This document shows, one piece after another, positions 37,370-46,179 of a stretch of 64,000 bases of DNA. Every line of letters begins with the position of its first letter. Position 1 is the stretch's first letter. The notes under the pieces are model-generated. The model was not told the DNA's origin. It made no database searches and saw nothing but the letters and a program-made list of their open reading frames with translations. The DNA comes from an uncultured Roseovarius sp. (GTDB lineage: Bacteria > Pseudomonadota > Alphaproteobacteria > Rhodobacterales > Rhodobacteraceae): assembly GCA_951812895.1 (NCBI GenBank), contig OX638333.1:3080001-3144000 (forward strand). The letters run 5' to 3'. The position numbers and the translations under genes were made by a program.

Positions 37370-38232
37370 GATGCACGACCATAAAAACCGATGCGTTCGT
37401 CATCCGAGAACTGGATGCCGGGGGTCTCATAAAAACTGAACACTGAAATGATCCGGGGCCGGTTGCCTTGGATTGGGGTAACGCGATGCGCGGTGTTCTT
37501 ACCCTTGAAAACATTCAGGGTTCCGGCGCTGAGTTTGAGCTGGCGCACAGCATCGTCACGCCCGTTTAACATGTTTGCCACCCCATCATAGTTTGGGTCA
37601 TCCGCGCTGCGCAGACCCGTTCGGTACTCAAAATCACCACCTTCCTCTGGTGCCTGCAACAACAGTGTTGTGGTGAATTCTGACCGATCAAAATGCCAGT
37701 TAAGTGTTTGCCCCTCGCGGTAGGCCATAATGTTCACCCGCGCCAGCGAATCCGCCATTGTATGAAGCGCTTCCATCTCCATTGTCGCGGCCAGGAATTG
37801 CGCAAATTCAGTCCATTCATAGAGCCGGATAACAGCGCTTTGAGGAAACTGGTCAGCGCACAGCGTGCGATTTGAGGTCCTGAATCGCTGCAGTGCAGGG
37901 TGATCTGGATCGACGCCCGCAACGGATTTCAGAAAATAAATGTTGTGATCCCGTTCATGCAGAAAGCCTTCTGTCTCAAATCTCGGCTCCAGTAACTTTG
38001 CCTCCTGCTTTGCCACCTCCGGGCGGAAAAAGCCGAACAGGTTGAACATTCCGTTCTCTGCAAGCTCAACACGGCATTGATGTACCAGTTCGACCCAACC
38101 GGGGCTATGGGGCCGGTCGAGCGGAAACTGGTCAAGATCGAGAATGTCGCGCATAGGGGGCTCCGCAATCAGTTTATGCCAACACTGCGCCACTTTCGGC
38201 GTTTCTCCAAGATAGATGCTCTGGTATTCCAT
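37366..38232 (-). CDS. BesD/HalD-family Fe(II)/2-oxoglutarate enzyme with HxD motif
   Basis: A 288-residue protein of the family that includes the radical halogenases BesD and HalD. The iron ligands are His180 and Asp182 (NWHFDRSEF) and His249 (NTAHRV); Arg260 is placed to bind 2-oxoglutarate. BesD-type halogenases have Gly instead of this Asp to make room for chloride, so this enzyme is predicted to hydroxylate, probably a free amino acid. The start at 38232 is chosen since an upstream in-frame start overlaps the divergent LysR gene; the SD is weak. First gene of a two-gene operon with the M24 enzyme. Confidence 0.8.
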   Translation of the reverse strand: MEYQSIYLGETPKVAQCWHKLIAEPPMRDILDLDQFPLDRPHSPGWVELVHQCRVELAENGMFNLFGFFRPEVAKQEAKLLEPRFETEGFLHERDHNIYFLKSVAGVDPDHPALQRFRTSNRTLCADQFPQSAVIRLYEWTEFAQFLAATMEMEALHTMADSLARVNIMAYREGQTLNWHFDRSEFTTTLLLQAPEEGGDFEYRTGLRSADDPNYDGVANMLNGRDDAVRQLKLSAGTLNVFKGKNTAHRVTPIQGNRPRIISVFSFYETPGIQFSDDERIGFYGRAS

Positions 38233-38258
38233 AAGAAAATCTTTCGGAAGACATACAT

Positions 38259-39128
38259 ATGAAGTTACCACCCCTAAATGCTTTGCGGGCCTTCGAGGCA
38301 GCTGCGAGAACAGGGAGTTTTTCAACGTCAGCAGCGGAATTATCGGTAAGTTCCGCCGCAGTAAGCCAACAGGTCCGCAAGCTTGAAGAGTATCTGGGCC
38401 GCAATCTGTTCTTTCGGAACAACAACCGAATTCAGCTGACCGATGCGGGCCGGGACCTGTACGTGAACGCGGCAGAGGCGCTTGGCCAGATTTCCAACTT
38501 CACTGCTGGGATCATGCAGGACACAGGACCAAGGCCGCTGGTCATATCAGCGCTGCCGTCACTGGCGGAACGGTGGCTTCCGCAGATGTTAACCCGGTTG
38601 CCCGACTTCCCAGTGCGCGTTCGGGTTGAGGAAGACCCGGTCGAGATGGAGGCAGAAGGGGTTGATGTCAGGCTCACCTATGGCGGCTCGGCGTATCCTG
38701 GGTTCTGGATTAAGCCCATGTTCGATGATGTCATGGCGCCAATGGCGGCCCCTGATCTGTCCAGCGATTGGGACAGGGTGGCCCCGGATCTTGCCGACCA
38801 CCGATTAATCCATATGGATTGGGGCCCAAGTTTTGCGCGTGCGCCGGATTGGAATGACTGGGGTCGAAAACGAGACATCGCGCCACCGCCGCGGGCGGCG
38901 ATTTCGGTCTATGGCGGCACCACCGCCCTTGCCCTCGCCGAAGCCGGGGCAGGGGTTGCCTTGGGACAGCAGGCACTGGCGCAGGACGCTTTGGATCAGG
39001 GCCGTTTGGTGCGATTGTCAGGTGTGGAACTTACGCTGCCAGAGCCGTATGTGGTGGTGGTTGCCCATGCGCGCCTGCGTCGGCAGCGGATACAGCAGAT
39101 GTTGGCCCATCTGCCGGCGTTGAATTAG
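38259..39128 (+). CDS. LysR-family regulator (GcvA type)
   Basis: A 289-residue regulator. The N-terminal winged helix is LPPLNALRAFEAAARTGSFSTSAAELSVSSAAVSQQVRKLEEYLG; the rest is a substrate-binding-protein-like effector domain. It is divergent from the oxygenase gene, start codons 26 bases apart, so the two promoters must overlap. It most likely controls the oxygenase-M24 pair. Confidence 0.85.
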   Translation: MKLPPLNALRAFEAAARTGSFSTSAAELSVSSAAVSQQVRKLEEYLGRNLFFRNNNRIQLTDAGRDLYVNAAEALGQISNFTAGIMQDTGPRPLVISALPSLAERWLPQMLTRLPDFPVRVRVEEDPVEMEAEGVDVRLTYGGSAYPGFWIKPMFDDVMAPMAAPDLSSDWDRVAPDLADHRLIHMDWGPSFARAPDWNDWGRKRDIAPPPRAAISVYGGTTALALAEAGAGVALGQQALAQDALDQGRLVRLSGVELTLPEPYVVVVAHARLRRQRIQQMLAHLPALN

Positions 39129-39226
39129 TCGGGCGTGACGCAATTGAAGCAATTTCGCGCGGAATTGGCAATTTCCGGTAGAACAGATTATGTTTGGCTT
39201 CGGCAAGGACGGTTAAGGATCAGGAA

Positions 39227-40327
39227 ATGAACATCCATTCTCCAAATGGTGATCAGCACGCCCGCGAAGAGGCAGAACAGGCCCTTGCCGTTCTGCGCAC
39301 GTGGGCCGCACGGGCAACGCCCGAGGAAATTGCCGACCTTGACCCTTCCGTCGCACGATTGCTGCCGGATGGCGCCGTGTCGAACTATCCCGCACTCAGC
39401 CGGGACTATGCCGACGGTTTTGCGCCCGATGATGCCTATCGCGCTACGATGCCCGATTTGCAGAATGGTCCTGCCTCGCTGATCAAGGGATCAAAGAAGC
39501 ATCTCCAACATGTGGGCATTTCTAATTTCCGCCTGCCGATCCGTTACCACACCCGCGATGGTGGTGATCTGACGCTGGAAACGTCCGTAACCGGTACGGT
39601 CAGCCTTGAACCCGGGAAAAAGGGCATCAACATGTCCCGGATCATGCGCAGCTTTTACAAGCACTCTGAAAAAACCTTTAGTTTCGAAGTGATTGAACAC
39701 GCGTTGGATGACTATATCGCCGATCTGGAATCGATCGATGCCCGGTTGCAGATGCGGTTTTCTTACCCGGCCAAAGTACAATCTTTGCGCTCAGGGCTGG
39801 AAGGTTATCAGTATTACGATATCGCGATGGAGCTGGTAGAACGCGATGGCGCGCGCCGAAAATTCATGCATCTCGACTATGTCTATTCATCGACCTGTCC
39901 CTGTTCACTTGAGCTGAGCGAGCATGCAAGACAGGCGAGGGGACAGCTCGCCACACCTCATTCGCAACGCTCTGTGGCGCGTTTGTCGTTTGAGGTGCAG
40001 GACGAGGGCGATATCCTTTGGTTCGAGGATGTGATCGACATGGCGCGCCGTGCGGTGCCGACAGAAACACAAGTGATGGTCAAACGCGAAGATGAACAAG
40101 CCTTTGCCGAACTGAATGCTTCCAATCCAATCTTTGTAGAAGATGCCGCCCGGCTCTTTTGCGAACAATTGTTGGAAGAGCCCAGGATCAGGGATTTCCT
40201 GATCGTGGCCAGCCATCAGGAAAGCCTGCACAGCCATGATGCCGTTAGCATCGTGACCCATGGCGAAACGTTTTCGGCAGACAGCATTGATCCCAAATTG
40301 CTTACCACCCTGTTCCACGTTGGATGA
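39227..40327 (+). CDS. folE2: GTP cyclohydrolase FolE2
   Basis: A 366-residue type IB GTP cyclohydrolase, which opens GTP to dihydroneopterin triphosphate for folate or queuosine precursors. The catalytic Cys is in SSTCPCSLELSEHAR, and the metal-binding Glu/His region VEDAARLFCEQLLEE is intact. FolE2 is the zinc-independent alternative to FolE and is often Zur-regulated; I saw no clear Zur box. SD AAGGATCAGGA is close to the start. Confidence 0.9.
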   Translation: MNIHSPNGDQHAREEAEQALAVLRTWAARATPEEIADLDPSVARLLPDGAVSNYPALSRDYADGFAPDDAYRATMPDLQNGPASLIKGSKKHLQHVGISNFRLPIRYHTRDGGDLTLETSVTGTVSLEPGKKGINMSRIMRSFYKHSEKTFSFEVIEHALDDYIADLESIDARLQMRFSYPAKVQSLRSGLEGYQYYDIAMELVERDGARRKFMHLDYVYSSTCPCSLELSEHARQARGQLATPHSQRSVARLSFEVQDEGDILWFEDVIDMARRAVPTETQVMVKREDEQAFAELNASNPIFVEDAARLFCEQLLEEPRIRDFLIVASHQESLHSHDAVSIVTHGETFSADSIDPKLLTTLFHVG

Positions 40328-40353
40328 TCAAGGCCAAACAACACCCCGACTAC

Positions 40354-40412
40354 GCATTGATGTTGCACCGTTTCCCAAAAAACTGATGCCTCAGGTTTAT
40401 TGCGAAAAGCTT
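40354..40412 (+). repeat. Dispersed palindromic repeat, copy 1
   Basis: About 58 bases similar to the reverse complement of 62513-62569. Shared parts include GCACCGTTTC, CTGATG, CTCAGGTTTATTGCGAAA. In this copy the inverted arms are degenerate (CGTTTCCCAA against TTGCGAAAAG). It lies just past folE2. Confidence 0.75.
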
Positions 40413-40470
40413 TTGCGTCTTTGCTTCTTATTTAATCATTCTCAATCTTGACCACGAAAACAGGCAAAAT

Positions 40471-40503
40471 TTTGCACGTGCAGCATTTTGCTGCGCATGC
40501 AAA
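40471..40503. promoter_or_regulatory. PhaR-type TGC-rich palindrome
   Basis: TTTGCACGTGCAGCA at 40471-40485 and TGCTGCGCATGCAAA at 40489-40503 form an imperfect inverted repeat with 13 of 15 pairs. TGC-rich palindromes of this kind are the binding sites of PhaR, the PHA-sensing repressor of phasin genes in Paracoccus and relatives. The site is 64 bases upstream of the phasin-like gene. Confidence 0.65.
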
Positions 40504-40566
40504 GGTGTTATGTATGCGTCACATGATTTTGTTACTGACACACAGACATAGTGAAAGGATCCTCAA

Positions 40567-41094
40567 ATGATTTCTGTTTCCGCCCAATTGCAGCTGTCTG
40601 CTGTCGGAATTCGACTGGCTGGATACGTAGTTGAAAACCACCTGCGTGCAGCGCGGACTTTCGGAGAAGCCGCGATCGAAAGTAATCCTTTTTTGCCCCG
40701 CACCAGTTTAATGCCGTTAAAATCCTCTGAAAATGCAGTTGCTAAACCTCAACCAGAGACAGTTAAGGCCGAACAGGCAAAGCCAACGCCAAAGCCGAAA
40801 TTGCAAAAAGCTGCGCCAGCGAAAATTGACGGAGGAGAGCCCAAGCTTGTTGGTAAAACAACGGAAAAACCGGCAGAACATCAATCCGGCATTGTTGAAA
40901 TTAAGCCGGCTGAACTGGCGCCTTCTTCGTCTCAACCTGGCAAAGCTGACACACAGGTCGAGTCAGCAAAACCGAAAAGCGAAGCACCGGCAAAACGCGC
41001 GCGTGAGCCATCGCAGCCTCCGGCAATGCCTGGCCGAGTGAGCTCGGAACTGAAATCGCCGGCACAGGGAACAAAATCGACCCGCAAATCGTGA
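40567..41094 (+). CDS. Phasin-like, Lys/Pro/Ala-rich protein
   Basis: A 175-residue protein. Residues 1-45 could form an amphipathic helix (QLQLSAVGIRLAGYVVENHLRAARTFGEAAIES). The rest is low-complexity, rich in Lys, Pro, Ala, Glu and Ser, and likely disordered, with no phasin fold visible. The upstream PhaR-type palindrome is the main support for a PHA-granule role. AAGGA precedes the ATG. Its composition is close to histone-H1-like proteins too, so DNA binding is an alternative. Confidence 0.6.
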   Translation: MISVSAQLQLSAVGIRLAGYVVENHLRAARTFGEAAIESNPFLPRTSLMPLKSSENAVAKPQPETVKAEQAKPTPKPKLQKAAPAKIDGGEPKLVGKTTEKPAEHQSGIVEIKPAELAPSSSQPGKADTQVESAKPKSEAPAKRAREPSQPPAMPGRVSSELKSPAQGTKSTRKS

Positions 41095-41174
41095 GATCCC
41101 TCTCGGCCCGCAGGCTGGGCTGCGTAACGACAACGACTTGACAGTGCGGGGCCCTCACGACAAGGCTTCGCCCT

Positions 41175-42623
41175 ATGTTGGATATGCGTCCTGTTGGTTA
41201 TGTAATTGGTCTTATGGTCATGGCCCTGGGCCTGACCATGATCCTGCCTATGTTGACGGATTTTGCCGAAGGGCGGGGGCATTGGACTGTTTTCGCCCAA
41301 AGTTCCATCCTCACTGTCCTGATAGGTGGCCTGGTCGCCTTGGCCTGCCGGAACGGGGTCCGCGAAGGGCTGACCATTCAGCAAACCTTTTTGCTGACAA
41401 CCGGGGTATGGATGGTTTTGCCGATATTTGGCGCATTGCCGTTTTTGTTTGGTGAAACGGATTTGCGGGTGGTCGATGCTGTGTTCGAGGCGATGTCCGG
41501 GCTGACCACGACCGGATCAACGGTGTTGACCGGTCTTGACGACTTGCCAAAGGGTATCCTGCTGTGGCGTGGTTTGATGCAATGGCTGGGTGGAATCGGT
41601 ATTATCGTTGTGGCAATGGTATTTCTGCCAGAACTGCGCGTTGGCGGTATGCAAATTTTCCGAAACCAGGGATTTGATACCTTTGGTAAGATCCTGCCAC
41701 GGGCGACCGAGATTTCTGCAAGAATATCAGGAATTTACCTGAGCCTGACCTTGGCCTGCGTCATCGGCTACATGTTGACCGGTATGGAGACCTTTGATGC
41801 CACGGTCCATGCTATGACAACGGTAGCAACCGGCGGTTTCTCGAACTACGACGCCTCCTTCGCAGCATTTGGTAGTGCTACGGAATATGTGGCCGTCGCC
41901 TTCATGATGCTGGCAGCCCTGCCATTTGTACGTTTCGTTCAGATGACCGCGGGAACGGCAAAGCCCTTGCTGCGCGACGCGCAGGTGCGCGGGTTTTTCC
42001 TGACAGCCATCGTTCTGGTGCTGCTATTGACCTTTTGGCGGTTCAGTGAGCTTGGAGAGATGAGCGAAGCAGGCTTTCGCAAAGTGCTGTTCAACACCGT
42101 GTCGATCCTGACGGGAACCGGATATGCGAGTGCGAATTACATGTTGTGGGGCAGCTTTGCCGTTGTGATGCTGTTCTTCATCGGTCTGATCGGTGGTTGC
42201 GCGGGATCGACGTCTTGCTCGATCAAGATATTCCGCTACCAGCTGCTGTTTTCATCGGTCCGGGCACAGCTTAGCCGAATTCACTCGCCTCACGGGGTGT
42301 TCACCCCTCGCTATCAGGGGCGCGCCATCAGTGACGATGTCCTGAACTCGGTGATGTCGTTCTTTGTATTTTTTATTGTGACACTGGGTGTGATTGCCGT
42401 GATCCTTGGCTTGACCGGGCTGGATTTTATCACCTCCGTATCAGGTGCCGCTGCATCGCTGGCCAATATTGGCCCGGGTCTGGGAGAGACGATCGGCCCA
42501 TCAGGTACATTTGCGGGTCTTAATGACACCGCAAAATGGGTGCTGAGCGCCGGAATGCTGATCGGTCGGTTGGAGCTGATGGCAGTCTATGCAATTTTCA
42601 CCATCAGCTTCTGGCGGGCATAA
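41175..42623 (+). CDS. trkH: Trk/Ktr potassium transporter TrkH
   Basis: A 482-residue membrane protein with four MPM repeats. Selectivity-filter-like segments are LTTTGSTVLTG, TTVATGGFSNYDA, TGTGYASANY and ASLANIGPGLG. It forms the ion-conducting part of the Trk system together with a TrkA gating protein encoded elsewhere. A later Met at 41184 is an alternative start. Confidence 0.9.
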   Translation: MLDMRPVGYVIGLMVMALGLTMILPMLTDFAEGRGHWTVFAQSSILTVLIGGLVALACRNGVREGLTIQQTFLLTTGVWMVLPIFGALPFLFGETDLRVVDAVFEAMSGLTTTGSTVLTGLDDLPKGILLWRGLMQWLGGIGIIVVAMVFLPELRVGGMQIFRNQGFDTFGKILPRATEISARISGIYLSLTLACVIGYMLTGMETFDATVHAMTTVATGGFSNYDASFAAFGSATEYVAVAFMMLAALPFVRFVQMTAGTAKPLLRDAQVRGFFLTAIVLVLLLTFWRFSELGEMSEAGFRKVLFNTVSILTGTGYASANYMLWGSFAVVMLFFIGLIGGCAGSTSCSIKIFRYQLLFSSVRAQLSRIHSPHGVFTPRYQGRAISDDVLNSVMSFFVFFIVTLGVIAVILGLTGLDFITSVSGAAASLANIGPGLGETIGPSGTFAGLNDTAKWVLSAGMLIGRLELMAVYAIFTISFWRA

Positions 42624-42808
42624 GCTCAACAGCGCGCGAAAGCCCTGAACTAACCCATGCTTCTTTCTTGCTCAAAATACCCGTAATCCGGCAACACAAT
42701 TCGCAGGCGGTTCACAAGTTGTGTGCACCATGTAAACAGCTCGCCGAAAAAACAACGGGTTCTTGTGCAGATCACATATACAAATCGTACAATTTCAGCA
42801 GGTGTAGA

Positions 42809-44551
42809 TCAGTCCCAGCAACTGACCAGAACGGTCATACCTGACGCTTTGCGGGACAGGGCCTCTGGCGGAACCTGCTCCCCTCCTTCTGAGGCGTCCG
42901 GCGTTACACCAGCTTGCTGCAACACATCGCGCAACACCTCTGAACCTGCCGCAAAACTTACGCCATCGGGCAATTGGCGCCCTGATGTAGGAGCAGGCAA
43001 CAGCATGCCAAGAACAGCACCACGTCCGTCAACCACCGGCCCCCCGGCATCTCCGTCAAGCGTCGCCAGCGTCAGCCGCGCCAATTCAGTTTCGCCATTA
43101 AGACCGCGCAGATCAGCCAATTGTCCAAAGGTCAGTGTCGGTGCACCCAGAACACCGCCATAGGAAAACCCTGCAACTGCGACATCAGATTGAAGCCGTG
43201 GAATAGCAGTTTGGAAAGTGGCTACCGAAAGCGGAGCGAGACTGTCCAAAGGTTGCAATACCGCGATTCCCAATGCTTCGTCATTGAATACGATCTCGGC
43301 TTCGTAATCCTGATCAAGGGTGATTTTGCGACACCCGGCAACGGTTTGAGCAGTTGTCAGAGTTGTTCCGGAGCGATCCACGTAAAAGCCAGAACTTGAA
43401 ACGCGAGGCTTGCGGATCTCCAGCCCGGACACCAGGTCGATGCTTTGAACGGCATTGGCACCCGCTGTCGGATCCAGCACACCCTCAGTGCGCTCAAAAC
43501 TTTCCTGCATTTCACCCAGCAGGCGGGTACGTCGTTCTTCGTCACCTGCGGGCCAAATCAGCGTAAAGCCTTTTACATGTCCATTTTTGAGCCAGGCTTG
43601 GGTGTGAGAGATGGTCAATGCACCTTCGCCGATGAGAGTAAAGGCATTCTTTTCGAGAGTCCTCGGGCCAGTTTCAGGCACGATCGCAAGGGTTTGCATG
43701 ATGTCGTACAATCCGGCCAAGGTGTTTTCATCGCCCGCCTGGCTGATCAGCAACACGCGGGCATCGATGTCTCCGGTTGCTGCGTAATGCGCAAATGGGG
43801 CTTCATATTTTTCAAAGGTTACCACACCAGTGGGCTGCTTCATCGAGATGCCTGCGCCTGCATCTTGAACCAGCCGGATGTCCATCCCTTCAAGTACAGA
43901 ATTATACTGGCGTAACAGTTCGGCCCGTTGGCGCGTGGTCAAAACACCGGTGACTTCAAAACCGTTGGTGTCCTGCCAGTCGGACATCGCAGCGCGGGTG
44001 CCACGACCAAAAGCTGCGTCAATTTTCGAGGTATAAAACCCGGCCCATTTCAGCGCGACCTGCAGCTCTGCCTTTTGCTCCCGCGTGAGCTTGCTTTCAC
44101 TGGCGCGGGCCTGACGAGGGGTTTCGTCTGCAGCTTCGGGTTCCGGTGCGGCCTCTGCCTGTGGTTCAGGTTCGACGACGATCGTGGTTTCGACTGTCGT
44201 GGTGGATGTCTGATTCAAAATATTCGCGCCGACGGGCCAGAACTGAGACCGAAAATCTGAGGTGCTCGCGATATAACTGTCTTGGGGGATCAGCCGGTTG
44301 CGTCGCAGATTTCTCAGGATATCCTGCGCCTCTTCCTCGGTATAGGGGCCAAGCGCCACGGTGTACCACCCTCCGCCAAGCGAGAAGCCGTTCACATCAC
44401 GGAGCTGTCCTGAGAAATTCCGCGCACTTTGTTGTGCATTTGCAAGGCTTGGATGGGCCTCGACCTGTATCCAGGCATCTCTTTGCTGGGCGAATGTCAA
44501 TTGGGTAGAGAGGATAAGCGCCGTAAGAATCGGCAATAAAAATCGCATCAT
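42809..44551 (-). CDS. Trypsin-fold protein with SPOR and peptidoglycan-binding domains, catalytic residues lost
   Basis: A 580-residue exported protein with a signal peptide (residues 1-21). Residues 25-100 resemble a SPOR domain, and a PG_binding_1-like domain follows (ELQVALKWAGFYTSKIDAAFGRGTRAAMSDWQ). The C-terminal 200 residues have a trypsin-like fold (TLTTAQTVAGCRKI, GIAVLQPL, GDAGGPVVDGRGAVLGML). In this fold the expected catalytic His position reads Gln (TTAQTV for TTAHV), the Asp position reads Gly (GIAVL for DLAVL), and Ser reads Ala (GDAGGP for GNSGGP). It is probably a non-catalytic, wall-associated protein. Confidence 0.75.
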   Translation of the reverse strand: MMRFLLPILTALILSTQLTFAQQRDAWIQVEAHPSLANAQQSARNFSGQLRDVNGFSLGGGWYTVALGPYTEEEAQDILRNLRRNRLIPQDSYIASTSDFRSQFWPVGANILNQTSTTTVETTIVVEPEPQAEAAPEPEAADETPRQARASESKLTREQKAELQVALKWAGFYTSKIDAAFGRGTRAAMSDWQDTNGFEVTGVLTTRQRAELLRQYNSVLEGMDIRLVQDAGAGISMKQPTGVVTFEKYEAPFAHYAATGDIDARVLLISQAGDENTLAGLYDIMQTLAIVPETGPRTLEKNAFTLIGEGALTISHTQAWLKNGHVKGFTLIWPAGDEERRTRLLGEMQESFERTEGVLDPTAGANAVQSIDLVSGLEIRKPRVSSSGFYVDRSGTTLTTAQTVAGCRKITLDQDYEAEIVFNDEALGIAVLQPLDSLAPLSVATFQTAIPRLQSDVAVAGFSYGGVLGAPTLTFGQLADLRGLNGETELARLTLATLDGDAGGPVVDGRGAVLGMLLPAPTSGRQLPDGVSFAAGSEVLRDVLQQAGVTPDASEGGEQVPPEALSRKASGMTVLVSCWD

Positions 44552-44721
44552 TTAGAAACCTTGCCCTTGCCCGGAATGTTTTTCGAATGGGTTATGTGGA
44601 ACGTTTTAACAAATCTATCGCCGCATGCATCCAAAATATGCGTTTTCGTGCAATTGACCCTTTCGTGACGGGACCGTAGGTAGGGGCGGCAATTTCATCC
44701 GGTTGCGGTCAGAGGGTTAAA

Positions 44722-45651
44722 ATGTCGGAAAAATCCCCCAAACCACGCTGCTTTCAGGAAATCATCCTGCGGCTTCAGGCTTATTGGGCATCCAAAGGCT
44801 GTGCCGTGATGCAACCCTATGACATGGAAGTAGGGGCCGGTACATTCCACCCGGCAACCACTTTGCGCTCTTTGGGGTCGCGGCATTGGGCTGCGGCCTA
44901 TGTTCAACCGTCCCGCCGACCGACTGATGGGCGCTATGGTGAGAATCCCAATCGGTTGCAGCACTATTATCAATACCAGGTGTTGATCAAACCCAGCCCA
45001 CCTGATTTGCAGGCGTTGTACCTCGGTTCGCTGGCGGCGATCGGGATTGATATGGACCTGCATGATATTCGTTTTGTCGAAGATGACTGGGAGAGCCCGA
45101 CGCTCGGTGCCTGGGGACTGGGGTGGGAGGTTTGGTGCGACGGTATGGAAGTGAGCCAGTTCACCTATTTCCAACAGGTCGGTGGGCATGATTGTACCCC
45201 GGTTTCCGGCGAGCTGACTTATGGGCTGGAACGGTTGGCGATGTATGTTCTGGCCGTCGATCATGTGATGGATATGCCATATAACGACCCGGATGCACCT
45301 ATCGCGCTGAGCTACGGTGACGTGTTTCGCCAGACCGAAGAAGAATACAGCCGCCATAACTTTGATGTCGCCAATACCGAAGTATTGTTGCGGCATTTCG
45401 AAGAGGCAGAAGCAGAGTGCGAAGCGTTGCTGTCCCTACCGGCGCAAGACCCAAAGACAGGCAAGCGGATCATAATGGCCCACCCTGCCTATGATCAGTG
45501 CATTAAAGCCAGCCATATCTTTAACCTGCTGGATGCGCGTGGTGTAATTTCAGTCACCGAACGGCAGGCCTATATCGGCCGTGTCCGGGCGCTGGCGAAA
45601 CAATGCGCCGACGCGTTTGTTCAAACCGAAGCCGGGGGGCATGCGGCCTGA
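44722..45651 (+). CDS. glyQ: Glycyl-tRNA synthetase alpha subunit
   Basis: A 309-residue class II synthetase subunit. Motifs are [57 protein letters not shown] and [12 protein letters not shown]. It forms an alpha2beta2 enzyme with GlyS two genes downstream. The DUF6446 gene overlaps its stop by one base. Confidence 0.95.
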   Translation: MSEKSPKPRCFQEIILRLQAYWASKGCAVMQPYDMEVGAGTFHPATTLRSLGSRHWAAAYVQPSRRPTDGRYGENPNRLQHYYQYQVLIKPSPPDLQALYLGSLAAIGIDMDLHDIRFVEDDWESPTLGAWGLGWEVWCDGMEVSQFTYFQQVGGHDCTPVSGELTYGLERLAMYVLAVDHVMDMPYNDPDAPIALSYGDVFRQTEEEYSRHNFDVANTEVLLRHFEEAEAECEALLSLPAQDPKTGKRIIMAHPAYDQCIKASHIFNLLDARGVISVTERQAYIGRVRALAKQCADAFVQTEAGGHAA

Positions 45652-46178
45652 TGGGTAAGGTTCTGGCATTCAGTATTCTGATCACCGCAGCCGTGGCCGG
45701 GGCGGTGATGTATTACCTGCAAGTCTATGCGTTTTATGACAAAGTACCGGCGAACGGGGTTGATGATGTGGTGATGACATCGCTGATCACGGATACCGCC
45801 GAACCGGTGCTGTACGGTGATTTTCGTGCGATCGATGCGGACAGCTCTCCAATCCGGTACCGGGCGTGTTTTACCACCAAGATGAGCCAGGCCATGCTCA
45901 CCGAGACCTACCACCTCTACGAAAAGGCCGAACCGTTGACGGCACCCGGCTGGTTTGACTGTTTTGACGCAGTCGAAATCGGTGAAGCGCTGGAAGAGGG
46001 CCGAGCACTTGCGTTCCTTGGAACCAAGGATGTCCGCTATGGCATCGACCGGGTCGTTGCTATTCACCAAGATGGCCGCGGCTTTGTCTGGCACCAGATC
46101 AATCGCTGTGGCGAAATTGTTTTTGACGGTGCTGCGGCGCCAGATGACTGCCCCAAACCACCTGAAGGGTATAAATGA
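45651..46178 (+). CDS. DUF6446-type membrane-anchored protein between glyQ and glyS
   Basis: A 175-residue protein with one N-terminal membrane anchor (VLAFSILITAAVAGAVMYYLQVYAF) and a soluble domain with Cys in YRACFTT, WFDCFD, NRCGEI and DDCPKP. It is found between glyQ and glyS in related Rhodobacteraceae as far as I recall. Function unknown. Start overlaps GlyQ by one base and it ends one base before glyS. Confidence 0.8.
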   Translation: MGKVLAFSILITAAVAGAVMYYLQVYAFYDKVPANGVDDVVMTSLITDTAEPVLYGDFRAIDADSSPIRYRACFTTKMSQAMLTETYHLYEKAEPLTAPGWFDCFDAVEIGEALEEGRALAFLGTKDVRYGIDRVVAIHQDGRGFVWHQINRCGEIVFDGAAAPDDCPKPPEGYK

Positions 46179-46179
46179 C

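Noticed and set aside
37366-38232. Halogenase activity for the BesD/HalD-family protein
   Set aside because: The iron-binding motif is HxD (His180-Phe-Asp182), so the chloride position is occupied by Asp; hydroxylation is the more likely activity.
44695-45396. 233-codon frame antisense to glyQ
   Set aside because: glyQ motifs are complete on the plus strand and no domain is seen in the antisense product.
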